Source: Leptidea sinapis (lineage: Eukaryota > Arthropoda > Insecta > Lepidoptera > Pieridae). From it: 64,000 nt of DNA. The position numbers and the translations under genes are program-made. The stretch spans positions 4,216,001 to 4,280,000 of the forward strand of contig NC_066297.1 in the NCBI RefSeq assembly GCF_905404315.1, in the 5' to 3' direction. The notes below the pieces were generated by a model that was not told where the DNA came from, did not search any database, and worked only from the letters and a program-made list of their open reading frames with translations. This document shows, one piece after another, positions 1 through 11,900 of this stretch. The number at the start of each line of letters is the position of its first letter. The first letter of the stretch is position 1.

Positions 1-119
1 CGTAAATAAATAGAGACATTATGTGAGCATTTCATAAAATAAAATATATAATAACTTTAAAGGAAATAATAATAAAAAAAAACAAATCAAGCAGACCTCC
101 CGGTAACAAGATCATCCAG

Positions 120-180
120 CCACCACGAGTAGCACCCGTTCACGAGCATGACGCATGGACCAGCCATCACCTCCCTCGAC
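120..180. repeat. Short dispersed repeat shared with 9985-10070
   Basis: agcacccgttcacgag and gacgcatggaccagcca occur in the same order near 9996-10030. Element type unknown. Confidence 0.45.
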
Positions 181-557
181 CATATTTTAGGGAAGGGAAC
201 GACCCGCCCCACGTCGCCGCCGGTCGGTATTGCTTATTACTAAAATCGGCAATGTATTATAAATCATAATAAAAAATAAAATAAAAGCGTCAAAGGATTG
301 CTCCTCTTTTTGACACGCGAAGTACATACACTCGCGGCATCTATTTGGATCCATGTCTGTGTAAAAAACTAATATGTATTACTATAGGCCGATCGTTTAT
401 CTGAGTCCTCGCCTGCGGGGTACAGGCGCGCGGGGGTATGACGACAAAGGGGACTGAGACAGGTGCGGGCGGCGGGGGCGCTTAGTGAAATGAGCGATTA
501 CAAAAATTCGCCCGCCTCTGCCCCTGCCCCTGCCTGCCCCATAACGAGGCGGTACTG

Positions 558-630
558 GAACGGTTAGCTCAGTTGGTTAGAGCACCGGCACGGAACGCCG
601 GAGGTCGTGGGTTCGAATCCCGCATCGTTC
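558..630 (+). repeat. tRNA-like head of SINE family A (intact cloverleaf)
   Basis: Seventy-three bases fold as a full cloverleaf: 7 bp acceptor (GAACGGT/ATCGTTC), D stem GCTC/GAGC, anticodon stem CCGGC/GCCGG, T stem GTGGG/CCCGC with TTCGAAT loop. The anticodon loop is ACGGAAC, so position 33 is C rather than the nearly universal T. The same head plus a T-rich tail recurs near 13105, 30365-30450 and 52800-52865, so this is a tRNA-derived SINE rather than a tRNA gene. Confidence 0.7.
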
Positions 631-1283
631 ATAAAATTTTATTTTTCAAATTTTATTTGTGTAATATTAAAACTATGATAGTGATACAATATTTACTTAA
701 CTAACTAATAATAATATTTAACTAACTAATCAACACATCTTACTTTTTAATTATAAACAAACATGGTTTTAGTGTCTTGCCACAGATAGTAAACAAGTAT
801 TATATAAATCAATCCAGTTTATCTGGTTGCCATATATATACTTATAATGTATTATACGTATAAATACGTTTATACTTTATTATACATTAAAAAAAATATA
901 TAAAATTAAATTAGTATTGTTTATACATTAAGTAAAAACCACATGTTAAGAAGTTTCACTCAATAAATTACGCTCAGGCAGAGATAAGTGGGCTTAAATA
1001 TGCGGAGAGCGCGGGCGCGTAGCAATTTCTTTTTTTATTTATTTATTTATTTATGTAAGATGTACCAACAATAACTCAACTTAACATTAACAAATGATTT
1101 GCACTTACATACTAATTCTAGGTTGGTTATTCTAATTAGGTACATTCAACATTTTAATTATGAAAAAATTAAGTTACTTAGTAATAAATCTTAATTCTAT
1201 AAACTACACAATGTAAATAATTATAAAGTGGTAAGTGTGAAATTACAAAAAATAAAAGTAAGAATTAATAAGTCATTAACAAT

Positions 1284-1601
1284 CTAATACAAACTATTAT
1301 CTACTGTGGTCGTTATTTTTTCTAAAACTTTATTTCTAAATGACTTAAACGTGTCGTGAAAAATGTCAACGTCATGATCGTCGATATCATAGAATGTTGT
1401 AGATATTCTATTATAAGGACCGTATTGTTTCACATTCGTTCTAGAGTAATTATTTGAATATATTTTATTAATCGGTTGTCTTGGTAAACATTTCTTGTTG
1501 TAGTGAATCCGGCACTGTGCGTGTTTCATTATATTAACAAGTGAAATATTCACAAAAGCTAATATTATAGTAAATGCAATTGTTTTGTTGAACTCGGTCA
1601 T
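1284..1601 (-). CDS. Unassigned small ORF with signal-peptide-like start
   Basis: A 105-codon open frame. Residues 8-24 (IAFTIILAFVNISLVNI) look like a signal peptide or membrane anchor, followed by a basic stretch and an acidic patch (YDIDDHDVDIFHD). I do not recognise a family. No splice sites or upstream regulatory signals support it, and the flanks are AT-rich repeat-like DNA. It may be chance, a retroelement remnant or a real short gene. Confidence 0.2.
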   Translation of the reverse strand: MTEFNKTIAFTIILAFVNISLVNIMKHAQCRIHYNKKCLPRQPINKIYSNNYSRTNVKQYGPYNRISTTFYDIDDHDVDIFHDTFKSFRNKVLEKITTTVDNSLY

Positions 1602-1756
1602 CGACCTGCGAACTTCATAAATAAATTATAGGCCCATGACTCCGTACAATGTTCATTTCACCAATATATTACAAGATATCGACGGACAACCTATCTGTCT
1701 CTCCATTAACGAAACCAGCTCGGAGCTACTCATAATATTTTTATACTTTAACTATA

Positions 1757-2101
1757 TCTATACTAATATTATAAAGCAGCAGTGTTTGTTTGTTTGTTTG
1801 AACGCGCTAATCTCTGGTACTACTGGTCCGATTTGAATGATTCTTTCAGTGTTGGGTAGTCCATTTATCGAGGAAGGCTATAGACTATGTTTTTTGTTTT
1901 CAAAATTAGGGATCCGTAATTAAATTGCTATTTTGTAACTCAAGGTGTAAAATCGAAAACCTATTTTTGCGTGCGCTGCAAAAACTATAGACAATAGAAC
2001 AAAATGATGTACAGGCTATAATATAGGCAATATTTTATTACTTACAAAACTACCGTGAATTATACTTTATATGGCAAAACAACGTTTGCCGGGTCAGCTA
2101 G
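1757..2101 (+). mobile_element. Helitron-like non-autonomous element
   Basis: Begins TCTATACTAATATTATAAAG after an A and ends ..GCCGGGTCAGCTAG before a T, matching the 5'-TC...CTRR-3' ends and A|T target of Helitrons. The interior holds gtttgtttgtttgaacgcg and ggaaggctatagactatg, which I know as abundant in lepidopteran genomes. No coding capacity. Confidence 0.6.
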
Positions 2102-2245
2102 TTAAATAATATGTTCAATTGCAAATTATTACAAAACATATTAAGTTATTTATAAGTGTGTAATAAAAGTTTTTTTTTTATTTTATTTTATATTGAATTT
2201 ACTTGATGTCACAAAACCGTGAAACTCAGACAAGACAGACACTAA

Positions 2246-2556
2246 CGGTCATTCCCAATTTTCAGTCTATCTCTAACTTGAAATAAAAATCGAAACTTTT
2301 GTTTATTTTTCTGTCCCAATAAACTTATCGACGGTAACTCACCTTATCCGTACACGCTGTCTGTCAATGGGACGATGTATAGCTTACCAGCGATAGATGT
2401 TTGTATGGAAATTGCTATTCGCGCGTCCCAATATATAAGGCGATAAAAATGACTTATCGGGTATATTGGGACAGCTTCAGATTATTGACAGCTAATTACT
2501 GACAGTAAAAGGTAGTAATTTATCTCTATCTGTAGATAGTATATTGGGAACGGCCG
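2246..2556. mobile_element. PIF/Harbinger-like MITE, copy 1
   Basis: Terminal inverted repeats CGGTCATTCCCAAT and ATTGGGAACGGCCG, flanked on both sides by TAA, the 3-bp target duplication expected for PIF/Harbinger elements. Two relatives at 21394-21657 and 62550-62869 share the ends and the flanking TAA. No coding capacity. Confidence 0.65.
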
Positions 2557-2984
2557 TAAGTACCCGACTATTTCCAATAAAATTGAAATGAATTGAAAAA
2601 AAAATGTCATGAAAAAGATCATCAAATTTAAATGAAAAAGTGTCATACAAATCGCGAGTGTAAGACGTAGCTTGTCACGCACACTAAACTAATATTCCTG
2701 GCCTGTTTTTATCGGTTGTCTAACGGCAAGAGACTCTATCTAGACGTATAAATTATTAAAGTTTTCAGTTTAGTTTTATATTTAAAACTTACCTCGGGGA
2801 AAATTCATTACTTATATTTGCTTTATATATTATTTTAACATTATTTCTCGACTCAAGCTTCGTCTAATTAACTAACCGAAAAAAGAGACAAAATTTCAAA
2901 TCACAATATAAAGACAAAAGAAAATCTTACAAACTTTAATAAATATTGGCATAATAATATTGACTTACTATTTACACAAATTAG

Positions 2985-3210
2985 ATTGCCCCAAGTTAAG
3001 CATGTATAGCCTGTGTTATGGGTTACAAGACAACGATATATTTAATACAATATACTTACTTAAACATACATAAATACATTTTAAACATCCATGACTCGGA
3101 AACAAACATCCATATTCATCATATAAATGCTTGCACCTACCGGGATTCGAACTCGGGACCTCTAGCTCAGAAGGTAGGATCGCTAACCACTCGGCTATAC
3201 AGGTCGTCAA
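2985..3210 (-). repeat. tRNA-headed SINE, family B
   Basis: On the minus strand a tRNA-like head (tagccgagtggttagcgat with a ggttcgaatcc-type B box) is followed by gtaggtgcaagcatttatat, tccgagtcatggatgttt and a tail with gtatattgtattaaatatat. The copies at 42785-42990 and 47255-47442 have the same order of parts. Confidence 0.7.
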
Positions 3211-3327
3211 AAAACGTAACCTAAAAAAATGTAACCTAACCTTGGCGAGTTCTATTTTCATATACAGAAATTATATTATATATAATTGTATTACAAACAG
3301 CCAGTAAAGAACCTTTCGGTGTGATTC

Positions 3328-3485
3328 CAGTTTTACCAGTCTCCTTTGCACAGGATGCCGGATAGATTATGGGTACCACAACGGCGCCTATTTCTGTCGT
3401 GAATCAGTAATATGCAAGCATTACTGTGTTTCGGTCTGAAGGGCGCCGTAGCTAGTGACATTACAGGGCAAATGTATAAGGTTTA
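3328..3485 (-). repeat. R300 fragment
   Basis: Inverse of the distal half of the family (agtctcctttgcacaggatg, cgttgtggtacc mirrored, gaagggcgccgtagctagtg). Directly abuts the retrotransposon fragment starting near 3490. Confidence 0.65.
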
Positions 3486-3489
3486 CACT

Positions 3490-4290
3490 TCCAAATATAA
3501 AGCACCAACAAACACCTATAAAAATTAATAATGACAAACTTGATGTAGTAGAAACGACAACATTCCTAGGCATTACATTAGACTTTAAGCTACAATGGGG
3601 TGCTCATATAAAAAACTTATGTACCTAATCGACTTAGCTCTGCAGTATTTGCGATAAAAAAAATTAGGCAGCTGACAGATGTTGAAACGGCTAGACTTGT
3701 ATATTTCAGCTATTTTCATAGTGTAATGTCTTACGGAATTATATTGTGGGGTAGGGCTGCAGATATTGACAACATATTTGTGCTGCAGAAAAGAGCAATT
3801 CGAGCAGTCTATAAAATGCGTTCAAGGGATTCATTCAGAGAATAGTTTATTGAAATTAATATAATGACAGTACACTGTCAGTACATATACGAGAACCTCC
3901 TATACGCTGATAAAAATATTAGCCAATTTAAAAAGAATAGTGTTGTACATAGTGTCAATACTCGAAACAAACACAAACTCGCAATTCCATCTACTAGGCT
4001 CCGTAAAATTGCTAAATCTTTTAAAGTGGGTTGTGTTATATTTTATAATAAAATGATATTAAAATATAACCTTTTAAAAAATTTAAATGTATCGTAAAAA
4101 ATAAATTGACATCTAAGGCCTATTATAATGTGAAACATTATTTGAATGATAAAGATAGTTGGAATTAATGTTCTAAATTTTGTTAATGAATATTTTTATA
4201 CTCATTTGAATGCTATTGTAACTTTTGTACTTCATCCTGACTTGCACTAAATAACTTATAAAGTTTTATAGTCAATAAAGATTTTTTGAC
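3490..4290 (+). mobile_element. LINE 3' fragment, same family as 43.4 kb element
   Basis: Broken frames give FLGITLDFKLQWGAHI, VTYGI-like LWGRAADIDNIFVLQKRAIRAV and NTRNKHKLAIPSTRLRKI, matching the end of the 43393-45720 protein. The in-frame tag near 3843 and small indels make it dead. Ends aataaagattttttgactttg. Confidence 0.75.
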
Positions 4291-4588
4291 TTTGAATGAA
4301 ACTTAACATCTTATCGTCTTATCAGCTGAACGTCCTGCACGTCTCGTCCCTTATGCTCATAAAAAATGGCTCACCTATACAGTATTAAAGCTCTGGCAGT
4401 ATTCAGAACTGGATACTTCTGAGCTCCGGGGGAATTCAATTTCAGCCATTACAGGAACTTTGTAAACGATATCCATACTGTATAATAATGATACTTTTAC
4501 AAGACGGCCATCTTTGATCACAATATTATGATAGATGCGTAACGTGGCGACGGTGCCGTATTCACGAGCCCTAAAATACACTGTGACT

Positions 4589-4900
4589 TTTTTTTATGAA
4601 AATAAGGGACGAGACGTGCAGGACGTTCAGATGGTAATTGATACGCCTTTCTCATTACAATATAGTGCCGCTCAGGATTCTTGAAAAACCCAAAAATTGT
4701 GAGCGGCACTACACTTGCGCTCGTCACCTTTAGACAAGACTAAGCTGTTAAGTCTCATTTGCCCAGTAATTTCACCAGCTACGGCGCCCTTCAGACCGAA
4801 ACACAGTAATGTTTACACATTATTGTTTCACGGCAGAAATAGGCGCCGTTGTGCTACCCATAATCTAGCCGGCTTCCAGTGCAAAGGAACCTCCCACTGG
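4589..4900 (+). repeat. 300-bp interspersed family R300
   Basis: Ordered blocks: aagggacgagacgtgcagga, gtgccgctcaggattcttga, a reverse-complement partner gagcggcactac, gacaagac..gttaagtctcatttgcccag, acggcgcccttcagaccgaa, paired cagtaatg/cattattg, and aggcgccgttgtgctaccca. At least a dozen relatives occur in the window in both orientations. No tRNA-like head, no clear terminal repeats, class unknown. Confidence 0.7.
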
Positions 4901-5254
4901 CACCTTACCACAATACAAGTAATAGAATAGTAGCGTAACACAGCGATCACCTTGAAATTAATACCTACGTCTGGGCGGAGAGTTAGGGCTGGTACACGCA
5001 AAAACATTGACGACGCGCAAAGAATAGCTCAGCGTAGCTAATTTACTTCGGACAGCGACCAGGCTCGGAGGCGTACCGCGTGGCACTCAATAGTTTTGTC
5101 TCCCTAAGATTGCTTAGCGGCCGAGTAAATTGTGTGTATGTGTGCGTGCGTCGTTTCGGGCGTTCTAGTATGAAGTTAAAGAACTGTTACTATTACTGTA
5201 TTGTGACATATTTGTTAGACTTGGTGACTATGAAAGTATGTATTAATAAAGATA

Positions 5255-5510
5255 TTCATCATCAGCTGGAAGACGCCCACTGCTGGACAATTGCTTCGCC
5301 CTAATTTCCACGACGATCGGTCCTGCGCTGCCCTCATCCAACGTATTTGGGCAATCTTGACCAGATCGTCGGTCCATCTTGTGGGGGCCTACCAACACTA
5401 CGTCTTACAGTACGTGGTCGCCATTCGAGGACTTTACTGCTCCAACGGCCATCTGTCCGTCGAACAATGTGCCCTGCCCACTGCCACTTTGGTTAAATAA
5501 AGATATTTAT
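5255..5510 (-). mobile_element. RTE-like LINE 3' fragment
   Basis: Minus-strand sequence matches the KWQWAGHI-VGRPP-WTDD region seen more clearly at 18690-18930; here cgtcttccagctgatgatga inverse marks the end. Decayed. Confidence 0.55.
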
Positions 5511-5953
5511 TGATAAGTTATTTGAAATTTGTAATACTCCCAATAAGTAAAAACCACAAGTATCTATTAGCCTTAAATAACCATGCCTCTCAAGGCCATA
5601 GCCCATCCTTAATTAGTCACAAACATGGCGTTCGATGACATCAGGCAAAATTGAAGTACCTAGAGTAAACAATTACAAAAGAACTTTAAAGAAAAGAATA
5701 CCATATCTGTTAAATAGTTTACCACAAGGACATCCGACGGGAACCAAACAAAAATAAATATAAAAAGACTATTGAAATATTATTTCTTGTTGCAGTAACA
5801 TTTGTAAAATTAGTTTTAGGACTGTGTAAACAATTTTACAGGACTTTGTATTAGTTTAAGATGAAACTGTTTCTTTATAATAAATTAAAAAATGTCACAA
5901 ATACGTAACCTTGGATTTATTTCGTAAACCTACAATATTTCTTTACATTCCAG

Positions 5954-8900
5954 GTTCTCCTGGTGAAACTGCTTCGAGAATGTTCTGACCTGAATGTGAT
6001 CTACGTTCTGATGAGGCAAAAGAAGGGAGTTCCGCCAGAGGAAAGACTCAAGGAGCTCTGCAACAACAAGGTATTGGCATTTCTTTCACTGAGTAAGTGA
6101 TTAAAACAAAATTTGGAAAAACTGTTTGGTGTTGTAGTAACGTGGGTATCTATTATTCACATCCAATTAATATTATGCAGTGGTGGAACTCGAATTGAGC
6201 TATTTTTTATTGCGTCACATAATTTCCATTTAGTATTTTGATTAGGGAAGTTACGACCTTCCTAATGTCTCAATTGTAACAAAATCGACTCGTTGAAGTC
6301 TACAGGTTGCGTACATGAAATATTAATTATATAAAAAATGTGTATAGCTTACCATTATTCATTCAAACAAAAACAAATCTTATAACTATATTTACAATAC
6401 ATTAAAATAAAACTATCATTACGGTGCGTACCAAGAATACTGGCAACATTTCCACGTTGGATACATATTTCCCAAAAACCACAATACGACAGAGTGAAGC
6501 GGCGTCACATCTGCGGCTCGGGAATGTATTTTACGCTTGTAAATGATATTAAGGGAAAAACTTACCACTGCTCAGTCAATGTTACAAACTAAGTGCTAAT
6601 CCCACAAGAGGTAGTAGTTCAAATCGGCCCGGCCGTTAAGCTTTCCCCTTGACAGCATTCAGACACAGATCGTGTAAAACCGTTGTTAAACATCATACAG
6701 TAGTTCAAACCTATCTCCGGTGACACCAATTTAACAACACTTAATAAATATTAAAGCGTAGGTATATATTCTGTATAATGCTACCGAATCATGAGGGTTA
6801 CTGCTTCTGGGCATTGACATAATACAATTATCATAGAACTTAGACGTATACCGTTCTATCATACCGCTCTGTATCTCCCGCTATTAGCGGGAAGCGATGT
6901 GATTGGTTCATTTTGATCGCGTTATGGATGCCACGCCCATACACCTTGCCAAAATCGGCTGACGCAGATTTCATAGTAATAGTGTACTAATCGTAATAAT
7001 CGTTTGTACTATCGGTCTTTTCTCTTTGAAAGTATTTAATACTAAGCATAAATAAGTTCAAACTTAATTTGTGCATTACTTACGTGATTATGAATGAATA
7101 TTACGAAGCAAGGAAAGCGTAGGTGCAGGTATATTATCATTAAATAAAATATTATTCGGAGTCCTCTTTGAACAGTTTGCCGGCTAGACCACAGCAGTGC
7201 CTTTTCTGACAATGAGCAGTAATGGGCAAGCATTATTATGGCGTCTCTTCACGATCGGCGATTAAAGGCGATTACACGCGAGCACGATCACGTGGAGGTC
7301 TTATTCGCTTCCAGTCGCCGATCAGAGTCTATAATCGTCATAGTGATCGCGGCGATCAGTGACTTGTCGGTTTTTCGGGCACGCATCAAAGGGAAACGGA
7401 ATCGCTTGTAGTTGCGTGTACGTGCCCACACGCCATAAAAAAAAACACGATCGCCGTTTATTCATTCATTAGAGGAAAGTAGACAGTAAGCGAAGCTAGT
7501 AACTACAATTAAGTTACATAATAAGTTTACTTAGATAGGTATATTTACTTTGGTCTATTAAGATGAATGCTCAAACACCACCATCTTCTTTTCTTCCTTT
7601 TTTTTCACAACTTCAACTAAATTGAGAAAATGATTCTATACTGAAGTTAAATGAATGGTAGCAGCAGCTATAAACTCCACGTCCATCTTGAAGGACTGTC
7701 GCTCAATAAATGATCACGGACGATCGTGTGTATGCTTACACTTACACTTATCTTGCCAATGACAGACGATCATACAAGTAAGATCATCGCCGATAGTGGA
7801 GAGAAGGCTTTAGGATATAGTGATATTTTCGAGCTAATTAGTTGCCTCAAAGTAATGAGTGCAATTACTTACTATCAGGTAAACGTCTCCCTCATTTCCT
7901 CATGTTTTCTCAAAGAAAGCCATTTTTATTTCGTTCAGGCGTTCGAATCATTGATGAAGAAAGATCCGTCGGTATTCAGTAAGCTCCGGCTGGTTTCTGG
8001 AGATATCCTAGAGGAAGACCTGGGGCTGTCCAATGATGACAGGCAAGAGTTACAGAAGAACTGTCAAATCATTTTCCACGGCGCGGCGTGTGTGAGGTGA
8101 GCTACGATATACGATATCATATCACGATACATAAAACGGGTGTCACTGAATCCAGTAATCAAGGCTCGGAAACCAAAATTAAATTATAACCCGTTAGCAT
8201 TACATCTAAGGGTTTTAATTATGCGCTGTTTTGGCGATTTCTCGGGATAGTGATACTTATTACGTGCGTGAAAGTCCACTTCGGAAATGTTACAGTTTGC
8301 TACTAATTTTCAGATTTGACCAGAAGCTGAAAGACGAGATCAACATGAACACGACGGGGACACTACGACTGCTAACCCTAGCTGAAACTATGGAGAATCT
8401 ACTGGTATATATGCCCTCATTATATGTGGAGGTTTTTTTATTATTAGAGGGAGCAAATGGGCATGCGGTTTACTGACGGAAAGTGAAAACCCATAGAAAA
8501 GTATCAGAGAGTTATAGCTGACATTGGTTGAGGATTTTATTACATACTCATTTATATTTACGACAATTATATATTTTAATTTTAATTCGAGAACAAACGT
8601 ACTTTATGCAACGTTTGTTAATGAGCCAAGTAATCAGGTTAAGACATTGAACAGGTGATGATCTTTCAGCTGAGCTTTCTAGTTCAAAAAAGTTAAAGAT
8701 GCCACAGTGCGGTTTTCAAGGAGCTTTCTTCCTCGTACTACGAAGCTGTGGAATTTGTCCTCCTATTCCATAAAAAAAAAGATGTTAAGTTATTCTATTT
8801 AAGCTATTTATTCTCATATATACACATACACACTATATTAAATTATCAAGAATATATTTCGAACCGAAAGCGACGTTCAATCTCTGTGCAACCAGGCGTT

Positions 8901-11900
8901 CGTGCACCTCTCCACCGCGTACTGCCGCTGCCACCTGCAGGAGCTGGATGAGCAGCTTTACCCAGCCGTCCACAAGCCGCGCAAGATCATCGACATCTGC
9001 CAGTGGATGGATGACGCCACGCTGGCACACCTTGAGCCCAAGTGAGTCTTATACTTTATGTTTTCAAAGTTAAAGTCAAATAAACTTTATTCAATTAGGC
9101 TTAAGCTAAGCTACTTTGAATCGTCACTACATATATTTCTTTTAAATAACTGAATTTACCATAGTGTCAATTAATACGGCTTTACTCACGTTTTTGTCGG
9201 TGTCGGTACCGACTCGTTTCGGACCATTCGGAGGTCCTTCGTCAGGGTGAGTGTGGTGGGTTCGCGATAACGTCCCACCTCTTACTGCGGACTTGTGCTC
9301 GTAGGGCGCGGCTGGACAGGTCAGGGGGCGCCGGGCGCTGACACTATGTCACTATTGGTGTCCAGGGGTGCACAGAATGTACTCACAATGTCCACTACGT
9401 GATCATCGGCAATATATGTCTTATTGCGAGACGCGTTTTGTAAGACAAGTTTCCAAGTTGGTGGCAGAGCCCAAACCTTGTCTCTATTAAAATTAGGTCG
9501 ACGGTGGGCCGTTATCGCACCCCACACTCACCCTGATTAAGGACCTCCGAATGCTAAAAACGTGAGTAAAGCCGAATTAATAGATAATTTAATAACGACA
9601 CACGAAAGTTTTAATGAATTTACCATATGTTTGTAAAAAGTTGAGCTCGCGAGAAGAACTAATATAAGAGATTCAACGGCAACTCTTTTCAATCAAATAG
9701 AGTATTTTACAATGGCTATAATATAAATAACAAATTAGTAAGTAAGATGCTGCATCCAATATATGAATCATATTTAAATAATATAAATTATTTCATAGAA
9801 AGTAATAAATTATTATCTGTATAAAAATAAATTATCGTATATTGCATCCATCAACCTTCAGAGTTTGAATTCATTGTTTGTGTAAGGATGGATGCTTCGT
9901 GAACATGAAGGTCGTGATTACTGTCACAATTAGTAATTGCATCCAACAAATACAATGATGTATTAACTATACCAGGTCGTTCTGGCACCACAAGCAGCAC
10001 CCGTTCACGAGTTGACGCATGGACCAGCCAGCGTTCCCTTCGCACATATATGAGGGAAGGAGAAGACTTAATTCGACGAATTTCTAGAGCATACGGAACT
10101 TTCTCTTCTCAGAGACCAGCAATCTATAGAGCTTGGACTTTGCTCAGACTTATCTAGGAAGTTAAGTCGATGTCCATATTTATAAACATCGCTTTTATTT
10201 CACCATAACGACAACTTAGGAAAATCTCATGGCGCCTCTCCACAGTCGGCGATTAGAGGCGATTACACGCGAGCATGATCGTGTGGAGGGCTTATTCGCT
10301 TCTAGTCGCCGATCATCGTCTATAACCGCCATAGTGATCGCGGTGATAGGTGACTTTACGGTTTTGCGGGCACGCATCATGGGGAATTCGTGTGTAGTTG
10401 CGTGCCCACATGATCGCCGGTCATTAATTCACTGGAGGACACTGGATAGTGAGTAAAGCCATACGTACTTCACGTCATCGTCGTATCGTTGTTTTGTTTT
10501 CCTTTTATTTACATATTGCGAGTACGATACTACTGTGACTACTGTGTGGTCAAATGATTAAATACTGAAATTAAATAAATGGTAGCAGCAGCTATAAACT
10601 CCACGTCCATCTTGAAGGACTGCCGCTCAATAAATGATTACGGACGATCGTGTGGATGCATACACGATGATCAACGATTAACTTGCCGATGACAGATCAC
10701 TATCGCCGATAGTGGAGAAGAGGTTTTAGACTATAATCCAAACAAAAAGGAGATAAACAATTGCGTCATCACAACAGCTGTTGTTTGACGTTTTATAATA
10801 ATAATACACTGTCTGCTATCACCCATAGCTGTCACGCATCTAAAAATGCATTCCGTTTCTCATACCAAATATAAGTCTATATTTCGCATAAATCATTCAT
10901 CGATTTCCACTTATTTCAATAAAACTAAAAATTAGATAAGTTTTGGATACTGTTATCCCTCCTATAAATGTGAATGTAAGTTTGTTTGTTACGCTTTTAC
11001 GCCGGAGCTACTGAACCGATTTTGATGCAATTTTGTACAACGACTTCTATAGAGCGTACTCAGACTTTACTCACGTTAAACTTAGCTGAGTTCAAGCTGA
11101 GATTATAAACCCAATAGAAAGGCCAAGCGCGCGTTTCATTATAAATAGATTTCATTGTTGATTATTATTAAATAAACTTTTACAATTGAAAGGATATTAA
11201 TTACTTTAACATTATCTCGTGTCCTATTCCAGTTCCGAATCCCGTTTTCGCTCCCGTTCCCAACATACTATATAAATCTTATTTCGAGGAACAAACTAAA
11301 CCTACTATTCGTGTATAGCTCATCGACGTAAATTTAAGTTTTTCACAAATCCTGCGTAGCCTACGTATGTCCTTTCCCAAGCTCTGGTCCATCGCTGTAC
11401 CAAATTTCATCAAAATCCGTTCAGTAGCACCGGCGTAAAAGCGTAACATTAACCACATTTATAATATTAGTAATTTTTTCGACTTCTGGATCCTATTAAA
11501 TCGATAAACTTCTTGAATAAAAAGTAATAGAAACGCAAAGTCTTCCATATATATAAATATTTCCAGGCTCATCGAGTCAGAACCAAATACGTACTCTTAC
11601 ACGAAGGCCATCACGGAAGACCTAGTGGCTGAGTACAGCTCTAAGTTTCCCATCGCCATCGGAAGACCATCAATAGGTAAGTTGAATGTAATGATCCAAA
11701 TTATCTAGTTGTCATGAATGATAATATAAGCCATGGTTCATTCGATTCGGAGTAACGAATGTCTATAAAGAAATTTTTCAATCAGTAAGTCTCCCTATAA
11801 CGCGGACCCTTATAACCCGTTTTCATATTTCAACATCATCAGCCGAAAGACGTCTACTGTTCTCTACGTACAATCGGTCCTGCGCTGCCCTCGTCCAACG

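Noticed and set aside
558..630. Functional tRNA gene
   Set aside because: The cloverleaf is complete, but position 33 is C and the same head with the same T-rich tail occurs at several other places, so a SINE is the simpler reading.
5080..5510. Candidate first exon of FAR-A
   Set aside because: No TGxxGFxGK-like coding and no donor in phase 0; part of it is an RTE-like LINE fragment.
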